DNA of 64,000 nucleotides from Symbiodinium natans (GCA_905221605.1 CAJNDS010000312.1:103501-167500); one strand, 5' to 3'; positions 48,201 through 58,261 are shown, numbered from the stretch's first letter. Made by a program: numbers and translations. Notes: a model not told the origin generated them from the sequence alone.

Positions 48201-50313
48201 GTCCGTATAGGGCTCAGGCTGAGAAACTTCCGCAATCGCAAATTTGCTCCCAGGTCATTGCATCTGAGAACACCAGTGTTGCAATGGATTGCAGTATACG
48301 GCTGCTGAGATGTACCTGTGCTCCTAGACAAGAGTACATAAACGAAAGCTGTTCGTCTCAAACCTTGAAGCCATGAAACGACTCAACGCAAACACGCGCA
48401 AAAGTTCAGACCACCCCCGTGACATCATGGTAACTTTATGGCTATTGGACCACCGTTACTGCAAATTAATCAAAAGTTCTTCACCAGCTGGGCGATGCTG
48501 AGTGAATGACGACATCGCTGCCGGGGCTCCAGAGAGGCCTCTGAAGCAAATCCAATCGAATCAGAATGCTTGTGTATGCTTGTAACGCTTCTCATGGCCT
48601 TAAACTGCCTTAAACCCCACAATCGTGGCCTTGCTAGCTTCGGGGACGCTGCGCTTGCTGCTACGAGTAGTTGACTGAAAACTAGTCCAGTTCCCGTCCA
48701 GTTTCATCGTCAAGGTCAGTTTGCTGATGTTTGCTGCAGCGTGGGCCGCCCAATATTGCTTAACAAGGTTCGGCAGGAGACAATGATCAAGAGAGGAATC
48801 ATCAAAGCTCTCAGCGCCACACTTGTGAGCCGCTTCAATCATGATATTGTCGCACTTCAGATCGTAGTGAACGATGTCGTGCTTGTGGAGCGCTGCTACT
48901 GCCTGCCAAGACATCAGGCTGAAGGAGCCCACTCTCCTAGGACGCCAACATGAGCTGTGAATAGCTGAACGATGCCGGACGTCCTCCAGGATCTGCTTGA
49001 AGACTGTCAGCAGCACGGGAAGATGGTCGCTCAAAGTCCTTGAAGCGCTCAAGTGTGTGTAAGGCGTGTTGCACAATTGCGGCAAGTGTGGGAGCCGTCT
49101 GAGAACTTCAGTTTCAGTGACAGAACTGGCTCTGCAGTGGCTTTGAAGTGCTCGGAGAATCGGCTGCAAGCTTACTTTGTTCTACCCTGTTTGGTGAGCC
49201 GGCGCAAGCGACTCAAGCGACTCAAGCGACTCTTCACAAAACGTCCGAAAATCCGGAAATCCCCTAAGCCTAAGCCTCAGCCCTAAGCCCTGCAAAACGT
49301 CTCTGGGCTACAGGGCCCAACGAGTTGCTCACGCCACCTTCTGTCAGGTTCACGGGGATGCTTAGTTTGAATCCACGAAGGACCCGAAGGTCTGGGGGAG
49401 GGAGAATGATTCGTATGATGTCTTCAGAGGCTCAGCATGGCTCAGCCTTTGAAAAAAAACAAAAGCCCTGTCTCACCTCTTCAGCGTGGTGCCGTAGCAC
49501 CTCGGCAGAAAAGGGGGCGGGAGGGGGGGAGGGTTCACAGGCCGGCGTTCAGCAGCTTTCTGCGCACTGAAACGTTCACTGCAACGTTCCTGTACACCTG
49601 AATGCCCAAGCATCCATAAGGCTTCATCCCAAACCAGAATCTGACAGTAGGGCAACGATCGAGTGTTAACACCAGTTGACGACAAGCTTTGACAGCTTTG
49701 GAAGAGCCAGAGCAGGCACTCATTTGAGGCAAGTCACTTCATTACAATCCAGTAGCAGGACTCTTCCACACCGAAGTCATAGATCTGGCAAACGTGGTCC
49801 TCAAAATCTGCGCCATTGCTATCCCCTCATGCCCTTGAAAAGGTCTGTGCAAGGTTCGGGTTCAAGCGTGACGGAAGTGCCAACTGCACGGCACGTGCCC
49901 GCAAAGCAGTTTCAAAAGACAGAGATGCCATGGACACGTGTGGGTGTGGGTAGCTCTCCTACGCTAGGGGGATGCCCCCCTTTTGGGGGGAGTCCGGTAC
50001 GAGAGCGTCGACACTGTAAGCGGGACATGTCGGGATGGGGGAGGCTCAGGTAGAAAACGAATGGATCAAACAGAGAGACTGATAAAATTCAGAGCGGGCG
50101 GGAGCCTCGAATCGCACTGTGTCCAAGCAAGTGATTTCGTTGAAGACGTCAACCAACACACAACGGTCCTGGCAGGAGTCACGTGAGTGACAGGAGGCCC
50201 AGAAGCACGGGTGGCAAGCGCTGCAGAAAGATGGGAGGACTTGCGGCACTGTCATTCCGCAGTCTTGATGGCTCCTGGATGTTGGTTTGCTTGGGGATGT
50301 GCTTGATGGCAAC
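42240..50313 (-). CDS. Split serine/threonine-type protein kinase gene (non-RD)
   Basis: The minus strand carries the eukaryotic protein kinase motifs in order, in separate exons: VAIK (about 50240-50313), a helix C-like segment ETEVLRRLPH (49074-49125), HYDLKCDN (48765-48902), DFGESRMME (47924-47971), NPFELDLRNRGTEIIK (47590-47637), GPEMLELDFATN (46553-46588), DRRKRVGTNK (45778-45834) and AADIWSLGCLFFELLTG (42357-42425), then probably 42240-42269. It should phosphorylate Ser/Thr; the subfamily was not identified. Joined across introns, the segment around RGTEIIK-GPEML resembles the RGTExIKSPEML activation segment of some protist kinases. Four junctions need a GC donor (after 47924, 47590, 46553 and 45778). 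The catalytic-loop Arg of HRD is Tyr, so this is a non-RD kinase, but Lys, Asp, Asn and DFG are present. The glycine loop, hinge and C-terminus were not located. Spans are approximate and the last intron is about 3.35 kb. Confidence 0.82.
42357..42425 (-). CDS. Kinase exon, helix F (DIWSLG)
   Basis: After GATCAG the frame reads AADIWSLGCLFFELLTG and on to RFLFED, then meets a GT donor at 42355-42356. D-x-W-S-L-G is the invariant helix F motif. The 69-base exon is phase 0 at both ends. A 298-codon ORF on the opposite strand covers this exon and is taken to be its antisense shadow. Confidence 0.82.
42430..45777 (-). other. Large kinase intron with unassigned ORFs
   Basis: Between the DRRKRVGTNK and DIWSLG exons. 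Same-strand frames that look partly coding occur here: 42805-43227 (140 codons), and around 44950-45175 a hydrophobic stretch with IVFIVFGICVCILL and GILFGFIGPVFFF. Neither has a recognised domain, and kinase motif continuity argues that they are intronic. Confidence 0.45.
44590..44613 (+). repeat. (GA)n microsatellite
   Basis: Pure GA dinucleotides, within the large intron of the proposed kinase gene. Confidence 0.85.
45778..45834 (-). CDS. Kinase exon, DRRKRVGTNK
   Basis: A 57-base exon after GCGCCAG reads VSRRDSKAHDRRKRVGTNK and ends AAG|GCCACG, a GC donor in phase 0. The order DRRKxVGT, then A-D-x-W-S-L-G, is a recurring arrangement in protist kinases, so the exon bridges the PEM and DIWSLG exons. 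The acceptor could also be read as a GTGAGT donor of another ORF, but that model has no motif support. Confidence 0.6.
46109..46131 (+). repeat. (GA)n microsatellite
   Basis: Short GA run inside a kinase intron. Confidence 0.8.
46553..46588 (-). CDS. Kinase exon, PEM (APE-equivalent) motif
   Basis: A GCGCCAG acceptor is followed in phase 0 by GPEMLELDFATN. Pro-Glu corresponds to the conserved Glu of APE, which normally salt-bridges to an Arg in the C-lobe. A GC donor (AAT|GCTCGC) in phase 0 is the best-fitting end. An alternative is a GT donor 13 bases further on. Confidence 0.62.
47590..47637 (-). CDS. Kinase exon, activation segment RGTEIIK
   Basis: A CCCACAG acceptor precedes NPFELDLRNRGTEIIK. 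The exon ends AAG|GCAGGT, a GC donor. Using GT two codon positions later would put the next exon out of frame, whereas the GC donor yields RGTEIIK-GPEML, the expected activation-loop end. Confidence 0.75.
47924..47971 (-). CDS. Kinase exon, DFG motif
   Basis: A TTTGCAG acceptor (AG at 47972-47973) is followed in phase 0 by APRIALVDFGESRMME. DFG is the magnesium-binding motif. The frame can be read on to a stop near 47876, but ending at GAG with a GC donor (GCCGGA) joins directly to NPFELDLRNRGTE and gives the spacing expected between DFG and the activation segment. Confidence 0.78.
48765..48902 (-). CDS. Kinase exon, catalytic loop HYDLKCDN
   Basis: A CTTGGCAG acceptor (AG at 48903-48904) leads into AVAALHKHDIVHYDLKCDN, the end of helix E and the catalytic loop. 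The catalytic Asp, Lys and Asn are present; the Arg of HRD is Tyr. About 25 further residues follow before a GTTAAG donor at 48763-48764 in phase 0. That matches an acidic insert between the loop and DFG, and the next exon also starts in phase 0. Confidence 0.8.
49074..49125 (-). CDS. Kinase exon, helix C-like segment
   Basis: An AG acceptor at 49126-49127 is followed by SVTETEVLRRLPHLPQL. In protein kinases the pattern E-x-E-x-L-x-x-L-x-H marks helix C, whose Glu pairs with the VAIK lysine. The frame remains open beyond this stretch into the next intron, so the donor is not fixed. Confidence 0.5.
49202..49232 (+). repeat. 9-bp tandem repeat GCGACTCAA
   Basis: Three consecutive units, the last incomplete. 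Confidence 0.7.
50085..50168 (-). CDS. Possible kinase-gene exon, insert after VAIK
   Basis: After a TGCCAG acceptor (AG at 50169-50170) one frame reads DRCVLVDVFNEI and stays open to about 50050. The composition looks coding and the piece lies between the VAIK and helix C exons, but it matches no kinase motif I recognise. The distance to the VAIK exon is very short for an intron (about 70 bases or less), so it may be an insertion within the N-lobe or a chance ORF. Confidence 0.35.
50240..50313 (-). CDS. Kinase exon, subdomain II (VAIK lysine)
   Basis: A CTGCAG acceptor (AG at 50314-50315) is followed in frame by VAIKHIPKQTN, the beta-3 strand with the ATP-anchoring lysine. The frame stays open to about 50190, but conservation fades after SRL, so the 3' edge is a guess. 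It is the most upstream kinase motif found. The glycine-rich loop should lie in an exon at higher coordinates, and a possible YGVWA piece near 50390 is too weak to call. Confidence 0.65.
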
Positions 50314-52144
50314 CTGCAGGCTTGGAATGGCTTTTGGACTTTTGGACTTTTGGAGTCAAATGGCAGCACTTAAGACTTGCCCATACTCCATAGAATCTGG
50401 TAGAGTCGAAGCTGGTTCTTCGCCGTTCATTCGATACCCCATGATACCCCAAAAGCCTTACACTCCCCCTCCGGCCTGGAGGTTCTGGTTCCCCAAAGTG
50501 ACGCCGCTCTGCATCACCTCAGGTCTAAACAGGTTTTGAGAGGAAGGGTCAATAGGGGGCAGATGAATGCCTGGCTTATACAGAAAAAAAGGCTTGTACA
50601 TTCCAGGGCTTTCAAGCGTACTATTGAATTAGCACAGCCTGAGGCGCAAACTGTCCCAAACTGTCCTTGGCCCACCACCCGCATGTTCGTGTACCTCTGC
50701 GCTGGGGCCGCTTGCTGGAGTCAAACATTGAGTGAAAATTAAAATGCAGGGTGTGATGTTCTGCCAAAAGATACATCACATAATCCTTATTTGTAGGAGC
50801 TCCCCTTAAAAGGGGTATACAAAGCTATTCTCGAAAATCATCGACCAACTCCTGCCTTCACGAACCTCAAAAAGGCGCACATCCAGCGATGCATCGCGGA
50901 CTCGACGAGGAGCTTCAGAAGCCGAAGCTCTCCAAGGCGTCCGATTTGATCCACCTGCTACGCAGGTTCTCCTCAAACGGCCTTAAGACCTGGTGATCTG
51001 CAGTGGTCCCTTTCGACACACGTGATCCCAAGCCCAATAAGCCGAGGTCAATCGGCTCGCCTGCTGGAAGACCCACGGCAGCACGGCCCTGGCGCAAGAC
51101 TTGCAGGGCTCAAAGGAAAGGCCTCCTAAGTTGTGTTTTAAACTTTTGTTGGAGCTCAGGGGATGCCGGCATTTGGGCATAAGATGGCTTGTAGGGCTTT
51201 CGTGACTCTGTTGTGTAGCTCGGTCTGTGAGAACTTGGCGGACATGGGCTGAGTCGAAGCCTGGGCTCCCCCTGTGTTTTTTGGCTCCTGCCACCCCGGT
51301 CTCACGCCGTGGACTCTTACAGCCCTAAAGGGGGTTTAGGGGATCTCCTTCGGAGTTCCCTTCCCAGCGTATTGAGTCGTAGATGGAAGCTTCTCAAACA
51401 GTCTCAGGGTGTGCCACCGCAGTTCGGTTGGGGGAGGGGGGGGGGAAGCCCCAGGCTTGTCTACGACTCCGCTGATGTGAACTTCCAGGCAGAAGGCTTG
51501 CCATGCACCATGGCAGCCTGGCCCAGCTTGGTGTTAAGCCCGCCTCTTTGGCAGATCAACGGCCACGTCTGGGCTGTGGGTGACCGACGCAAGGCTGATA
51601 GTCTTCTGACCTCTTTCCAGACTTGAATTTTCTAACATTCTCAAGCTCCGCACACGAGCCCTGCTTCTTTCGCAGCCCCGACAACAGTGAGGGCTATCCA
51701 TATCCTTCGGGAAGGAATGCGCATCACGCCAATCCACTACCTTGCGCATTCATCTCGTCTTGCCCGTGGAAGCGTGGAAAGCCTGCACCTGGAGACATGT
51801 TTCACGGCACCGAGAACATGCCAAAGGAACCAACCGGTCCTACAGTTCCCTCAACACATCTCAACACCCCCAGGCGCTTCGGCGCTTGGGCCGTGACACT
51901 GGGTTCCATGTTCTTCCGCTGGCGCCTGCAAGCACAGACCGACGCAAGCCGCATGCAAACTGCAACTGACTGCAACGCTCAATAAATTGACGAGGCAACG
52001 CCGGGGCAGGATAAACTTAGAGACTGGTAGTGAGCAGCAGTGTGTGAAAGTGGGTTGACCTTGTGTTATCAAGCGCCTTCTTTGGAAGAATCGCTAAGTC
52101 CCGTCTGACCAAACATGACAGGTGAAAAAAGAGTGAATGCTTAC
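50314..52144. other. Interval with no supported exon
   Basis: Should contain 3' exons of the 52.1-54.2 kb gene and 5' exons of the kinase, both minus strand, but none could be fixed. A short plus-strand frame at 50889-50996 (GLDEELQKPKLSKASDLIHL) looks coding yet has no partner. Confidence 0.4.
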
Positions 52145-54223
52145 TTAGCCTCCACTTCTCTGTATCTCGCAAGGAGTAGCACCAGTGTGAATGCTTGGGC
52201 GACCCCCATATCTGGCCTACCGTCCAAGGCCTCATTACTTGGCCTTTTCTCACTCGAGGCTTTATAGCAGAAAATCGGTGCCACAGTATGCCAGAGCAGA
52301 GGCCACAAGGAACATACTTCCATCATGACCATGTTTCGAGAAGGGCCCGCCCCCTAAGGGTAGGCAGAGAACTTGCGTGCAACGGCCGCACAGGACTGTG
52401 TTACGTTGTACTTGATGTCCGCCTCAGCGCGGCTTCCAGCTGCTTGGCCTGCGGAACAGCCAAGTGCGGCAGGCGTCGGCTGGAACTGATAGGAGGACAC
52501 AATTGCGGCAACAAGATTGGGTGAAATCTTAAGAAAGCGGAAACAGACTACACTACTACCTGCATGGAAAGCCACGAGGACTGGCTGCACCACCGGTTCG
52601 GACGTGCGCAGCACATATTCGCACATGACGAGCTCCCACAAGCACACGTGTGAAGCATCAGAGTCATGAGAGGGCCAGTGGCATGCTTCGGCAAAACGAA
52701 ACATGGGGTCTGCGTGCTTGAAAATCTTGACATGTCCAGCCCTATATCTGCTTCTGGAACAAGAACAGTAGGCACGCAACAGCTTGTCACGGACGATGCG
52801 AAGGGCAAAGATTGATGTTGTACTTAGACGGTCAATGTCCTCTCACATGCCGCTTTCATACAAACGGAAGCTGAACTCTGAAACACCATGCGTCCTGTGT
52901 GCGCTGAATGAAACTCGTTATCCTGTTGAAAAGCATGTGCGAAGCGAGGTCTCAAGCGCACTGCTGCGATTCGCGCACTTGGAGAGCAACACGACCAATC
53001 AAAACCGGCGAAAAACGGAAGCCCCAAGGCTCAATGGTCAGAGCAGCCTGCTCCAGGTGCTGCGCGTAGTACTTCCAAGCATCCGTCCTAAGGGGATCGT
53101 GTAGGGCACGGCGAATGCTGCTCTCCTACTCCTTGTGCACGGGGTCACCTGTGGTACCCTTTTCAAGTATGGCTTGCTTTATGTCTAGGTAGCACAAAGC
53201 AGGCACCCCACCTCTAATCCCCTCCCCAACCCGGGACCAGGTTTGCACCCCTTTATTTTGGATTTTGACCTAAAATGGGTGGGAGCAGACGGTGCATCAG
53301 GACCAGGGAGCCTACTACAGGGCCCACGCAAGCCGCCCAACCCCCCACCCCCCTCCCCCCCACAGTTGCAGAAGTTCAGGCCGAGGCGGGTCGCGTAGCG
53401 TTAGAATTAGAAATAAGTAAACCATTGCTGGCCCCCACGTACTTTGCAGACCACAGCATACGCATCGCAGATGGGACAAATTCGAACATGAGCCGAGGCT
53501 TGGACGACATCATCCGCTCGCGTGCCGCTGGGTCCTGTTCAGCCAGGTCAACGTATTGCATCTTGCATCAGCTTGTGGTGTTGCCGCACCTAGCTCCACG
53601 AATGCATTTTCTGCCGGCGATGAGCCCCCCGCCACCCCCACCCCCACCCTCCGCCCCCCCTGCCCGCCCCCCTGCTAAGACGAGAGATGTGACTCAAATT
53701 GCAATACCCTGTAAGGTGTGACACGACGTTTTGCCCTGATATTATTAGGCAGAAGTCAAGCCTGACTTGCTCAGGGATGAGCATGCTACGTACTTTTCTG
53801 GCGTTGATTGGGCTTCGCGCCTTCTTATGTAGTGTGCTTCCAGACTTCCTTCAATCAAGTCTTCAGCTCCATTTGCGAAGCAAGCGCGCGGCGCCACCCA
53901 TCTGCTTTCCCGTCCAAGAACTCACAATGCGTTTTGGCGCCACAGTTGGACTGGGGCCTAGGACGTGCAAATAGCTAAGGTTTAGTGCATCCGCTTTGGG
54001 CCAGAGTCAAAGCAGCAATGACACAGATATCGAAAAGCTGCTTGCCTCGAGCCGTTCGCGGATGTCATTGACTTCTCGATGAAGCGTCGCGAAGTTGCGG
54101 CACCTGGCCATGACCGGCCACCATATTTCAAGTACAAGTAGCATCAACACCTCACCACGCTGCACACGGTGCCCGACCGACTGGCGAAGCATAGAACCCG
54201 AGAAATACCCCAGCCCATCAGAA
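52145..54223 (-). CDS. Six-exon gene of unknown function
   Basis: Exons proposed on the minus strand: 54046-54223, 53443-53561, 52962-53117, 52560-52753, 52405-52448 and 52145-52230. Reading phases agree at every join. The first ends GAG|GCAAGC (GC donor, phase 0), the second AAA|GTACGT (phase 2), the third CA|GTGCGC (phase 2), the fourth GCAG|GTAGTA (phase 1), the fifth AAC|GTAACA (phase 0). Acceptors at 54224 (TCTTTGCAG) and 52754 (TTCTTGTTCCAG) have clear pyrimidine tracts. Recognisable pieces: VLEIWWPVMARCRNFATLHR followed by an amphipathic helix, YYAQHLEQAALTIEPWGFRF, and AEACHWPSHDSDASHVCLWE. I do not recognise the family. The exon at 52145-52230 ends at a GTAAGC donor, so the gene continues to lower coordinates. 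An upstream exon ending near 54380 (AAG|GTACGA) is possible. Confidence 0.62.
53269..53414 (+). repeat. Dispersed repeat, copy 2
   Basis: Same three blocks and order as copy 1, at 53269-53280, 53284-53304 and 53383-53414, with a shorter gap between blocks 1 and 2. It lies inside an intron of the proposed 52.1-54.2 kb gene. Confidence 0.85.
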
Positions 54224-55183
54224 CTGCAAAGACAGGCAGGAATTGGAATGGTTCTTGCAGGCAGGACGTAGCATCTGGGAACCCCTGCGTAGCAGAATGT
54301 CCTCTGGCACATGCGAAACCTCGGTCATGGACACTTTAACATCACCAACCATCACATCGTACCTTGATGCCTGCATGGCACCCATATCGACATGTGCGCA
54401 TTGCAGCGCGCATGATGGAACATGGTGCACACATGCGCACGAGCCCGTCTCAAAGTTCGCGAACTCACACCGACAAGACTTGGTCGGCAGCTCGCAGCGG
54501 TGCGCATTCGCTGCTCACGGCAGAATTTCGCTGCCTTGCCAGGAGTCTGAAGACTGCAAATAGAAGCCTCTGGCAGTGTTCTGTAGCACGCGTTTCAGCA
54601 TTCCAATTCGTTGCACATGTTCACTCGACAGCTACTTGTCCAAGCCTACTTGAAATATTTCTACCCTTAGCGACTTTAGTGACCGTAGTGCGAAGCGCAT
54701 GCTCCGCATGGGTCCGGGCAGCTCGAAAGCCATGCTTGGCCCCAAGACATGGCTAAGAAATGCTACGAGTACATCCAGGAGTCAGGTGAACGCAACGTTC
54801 AGAGAAGTTCAGAGCCTCCTCATGCTTGCCCATGCTGACAACTGCCTCCGCCGGCACTGAATGGGATTCAGAACATGCAGGAAGAGCACTGCAGCAGTAT
54901 TGGACCAGTTCGGCATGCGACATTGCAAAAACGCAAACACGCAAACCCATCCACACGCACACCCGTTTCTTAAATTACGAACGGTGGGTTTCTTAAGCTC
55001 AAGAAATCGAGGGGCTGGGTTTCTGATTTGAGTAGGGGGGGAGGGGCGAGGACCCCAGGGCTGCATTTCTTGTTTGAGGGGGGAGGCGGGGGGACTTTTT
55101 TTACCAATTATGAAGCCCACCGATTTTCCGGAAGTACCACCTCCGCAATTTTGAGGGTACCCTGCATTTCTGAATTTATTTGT

Positions 55184-55262
55184 TAATTGGGATTCGAGCT
55201 GGTGCTCTTTGAATTAGTCGGGCGACGCCTTAACCATTAGCCTGATCGCTCGACATCTTAAT
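55184..55262 (-). pseudogene. tRNA-like relic (tRNA pseudogene or SINE head)
   Basis: On the minus strand an A-box-like CAGGCTAATGG (55234-55244) is followed at tRNA spacing (about 44 bases) by a B-box-like AGCTCGAATCC (55190-55200), with the typical GGTTAAGGCG of a D loop between. Anticodon, T and acceptor stems do not pair properly, so it is not a working tRNA. A RNA polymerase III-derived SINE head or decayed tRNA fits best. Confidence 0.5.
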
Positions 55263-55860
55263 TGGGGGGGTCGCCAAATGTCACAGGTTGCTTCTCCAGC
55301 GCTGTCACTGTACACAAAAGTGCCTGTTCTTGCAATTCAGTGCCCAGAACCTACTGTAGGACAGTTTTGTAGCACTCCTCAATAACATTCGCGAACATTC
55401 ACTAACTTCGGGCCCTGCCTCCTCAAAGGCGCGGAAGTTGCTTGCCACTGACTCACGTGGACTGGCAGGAAGGGCCTTCAGGCAATAGATGGCAAAATAT
55501 TGCAGATTGCACAAGACGGGACGCTACACTACTCCATGCCGCCAGCATCCTCCAGTCGATATTTCAGTGCGAATGCAAGAAAAAGTCGTTGAAGCAGGAT
55601 ATGAGTCACTTTATGAGTCTGCTCTCAAGCACAACGCAGCTCGTGCCTCGAGCCTGGGGCCACTCCTCCGCAACCTGGGAGGTCGGGCAAGTCAAAGCTC
55701 AGGCTCGAGCATCAGCCGTAATGTGCAAAGAGGTCAAGTATCCAGTTGATTAAATATCGCGTTATAAACTCCTCCAAGACTTGTCTGCCAATTTCTGCAG
55801 GTTTCTGGGGTGCCCACGCGCGCTCTTTCAGATTCCCCACGGGGCCGGGGTCCTCGGCAC

Positions 55861-56077
55861 CGTCTGGCACAGGAAATCACTCGAATGAGAGACAAAGGGA
55901 CAAAGAGCCACGGCAAGCCGACCCCATTCCGCCGCCTTGGACCCCCCCACATCACCCACCGAATCTAGAAAACGCTGCAAAAACTCAGGTGGAAAGGAGC
56001 GCACGCTCAGCTGCCGCACCAGTTTCGGTATTGACCTCGCTGACACAGGATGCCAGCGGCCATTATCTCTGAATATA
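55861..56077 (-). CDS. Probable internal exon, unknown protein
   Basis: After CCGCACAG (AG at 56078-56079) the frame reads FRDNGRWHPVSARSIPKLVR, then SFPPEFLQRFLDSVGDV and AAEWGRLAVALCPFVS, to a GT donor near 55859-55860 (GTGCCGAGG). Helical, Leu/Val-rich composition suggests real coding. It may belong with the exons at 52.1-54.2 kb or to a separate gene. Plus-strand ORFs of 162 and 201 codons overlap it in part, so strand is inferred from splice context only. Confidence 0.4.
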
Positions 56078-56641
56078 CTGTGCGGCGCAATATTCACCAT
56101 TGCACGTCTCATACTGTGGGACTCGCAGCGTTTTGGCATGTTTTGGCCTGGGCCCTCCGACCGAGACTTCGCCAAATTGTGGCCCGGCTTGCTTGGAAGT
56201 GGCCTCCGTTTCGGCAGCTATAGGGGAGTCTACCAGAGCTACAGAACAATGGAGATTGCGGAATCTTGTGAGGAGAAATCCGGCAGACATGAGCAGACTG
56301 CGGCACAGCGGTTCCAGAAAGTACTGGTGTCAGCACCGGTGCTTCCACGTGCCAGCAGATCTTCAGTTAATGTGTTTACAGCGCCAGACATACGGAATCG
56401 CAAGGCTTTGGGGGCCAAAACATGATGTTGCTGTGTCATGCTTCAGTATAGCCTTGAATTTGCATGTTTTTTTGTCAATCCTGAAGTGCGACCGCCACTT
56501 TTCATACTTTCACACAACTTCAACCACCACCCCCCTCTGCCCTCTGCACACCTCATGTCCCAAGCCGGGAAGGTCCGCGTCGTGCTGCGGACCTACGGAG
56601 AGCATGTCTAGGAGACCATACGTCTGTGAAAATATTATTGG

Positions 56642-56661
56642 CATATATATATATATATATT
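56642..56661 (+). repeat. (AT)n microsatellite
   Basis: Ten AT dinucleotides followed by TATACACACATA. Confidence 0.85.
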
Positions 56662-57504
56662 ATACACACATATGTATGTTATGTTGCTCACTAAACATGT
56701 CATGATGAATGTCATGTGTATACTTGAATGGACAACGACAGCTAGCTTGGATTCATGCCCTGGTGGATCTGCTGAACGCACCAAGGAAGACGTACGAGCA
56801 CTCACCCATACTGACCGCGATCTATAACTCAAGATCTCCGCGTAATCCAATTGTTGAGGAAACATTCACTCATGGAGGTCGCGATCTGGACCTCAAGAGC
56901 TACCCAGCACGCGATTGAGAGAAAAACGTACGAAAGGCAGCATACTTGCATCAACATGCGCTCACGGAGATCGCCACCGCGGAGCTCTCCAGAACACAAG
57001 CGTGAGATGAAAAAAAAGACGCACGGGCACGCGCTCATGCAGACTGCGGTCTACAACTCAAGATCCCCGCATAAACCTCAAAGATACCGATGAAATACTG
57101 TGTTATTGTAAGGCCTAGACCGGATTGTCGATTTAATGCAACTGTTTACGGCATACTCGCTCGTGGCGACCGCGATCGATCCAGAACCACGGAGCTCTCC
57201 GCGATCGATAATGCAACGACCACGCATCTATCGCCATTTCGCCAGGTTGACCGGTTCCCTTGCTAAAAGCAAGTCAAGCTCAAGCCTAGCTTCGCTAGCT
57301 TCTGTGATAATGTCTATGTATAAACTTGTGTAAAAACAATTTCTATACACATAGATATGTTTATTGATTTCGTTATAATATGTACAGGGCGGGCGCCCAC
57401 GGGGGTGCAGCAATGAATATGTACATGATTAAATTATATCATATTCGGGAAAGTATATACTTGAAATATTGAAGTCTAGGAGTCTAGGCGGATAGGTCAA
57501 GGGT

Positions 57505-57852
57505 TCACTGGCTTTGACCCTTGTGCTCTGAAAAAATTGCCCTGGTCCACACGTTGATGCACGCAGCTGCAGCCTTGCCCTGCTGGAACTCGGGATGCCC
57601 GACGATGATGAAGTCACTGCCTGAGGGGAATGTGAACTGCGTTTGCTGTGTCCGCCCAACTGCGGGCTGAACAGAGATCTGGGCTGTTGAAATTCGTAGA
57701 CGAGAGTCAATTGCAAGAGTTCGGCTGTGCGCCGCACGTTGCCCAGCATGCTCGCAGTACATGTTGTTGATACTGCGCAGCCCATACATTGCGCCTGCAG
57801 GGAGCCCGATGGTCAGTGAACGCCAAGACCCCAGTGATGCCAACGCAGCTAC
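57505..57852 (-). CDS. Probable 3'-terminal exon, unknown protein
   Basis: After a GAGTTAG acceptor (AG at 57853-57854) one frame stays open for 115 codons to a TGA. Natural-looking segments include RSLTIGLPAGAMYGLRSINN, then a beta-rich tail with FTFPSGSDFIIVGHPEF and INVWTRAI. It is likely the last exon of a minus-strand gene; upstream exons were not identified. No family recognised. Confidence 0.5.
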   Translation of the reverse strand, partial: VAALASLGSWRSLTIGLPAGAMYGLRSINNMYCEHAGQRAAHSRTLAIDSRLRISTAQISVQPAVGRTQQTQFTFPSGSDFIIVGHPEFQQGKAAAACINVWTRAIFSEHKGQSQ

Positions 57853-58168
57853 CTAACTCTACATGACGTTCGCATGGGAGTGCTTGTATCTCCAGGAGAG
57901 CACTCCACAACGCATGATGAGACTGACACAGGCAAGGCTGGTTTCTGGCAACATGTTCATGAAATCACTGGATGAAGAAACGAGCGCCCGGCTATATGCC
58001 AAGTGATTACGAATATCGAAGAGAAGAAATCAAGGGTGCCCTCAGCCTGAGGGTCAAAATGTCTTCATCTTAGTGGGTTTGCCGACATGCTGTCGGAAAC
58101 TCTCTTGCGGCAACTGAGGGGCTCGACCCTAAGTCCAGCCCCCTAAATTTCAAGAAACCTGCCCCCCA

Positions 58169-58261
58169 GAAATCCAGCCCTTCACTCTCATGTTCGTGTT
58201 TTCGGGGGAGAGTGTTTAGAAACTGGTGGGCTACATTTCTAGAATCTGAGGGCTGGATTTC
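58169..58261. repeat. Inverted repeat, 13-bp arms
   Basis: GAAATCCAGCCCT at 58169-58181 is the exact reverse complement of AGGGCTGGATTTC at 58249-58261, with a 67-base spacer. Related GGGCTG-ATTTCT words occur at 55013 and 55062. Confidence 0.7.
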
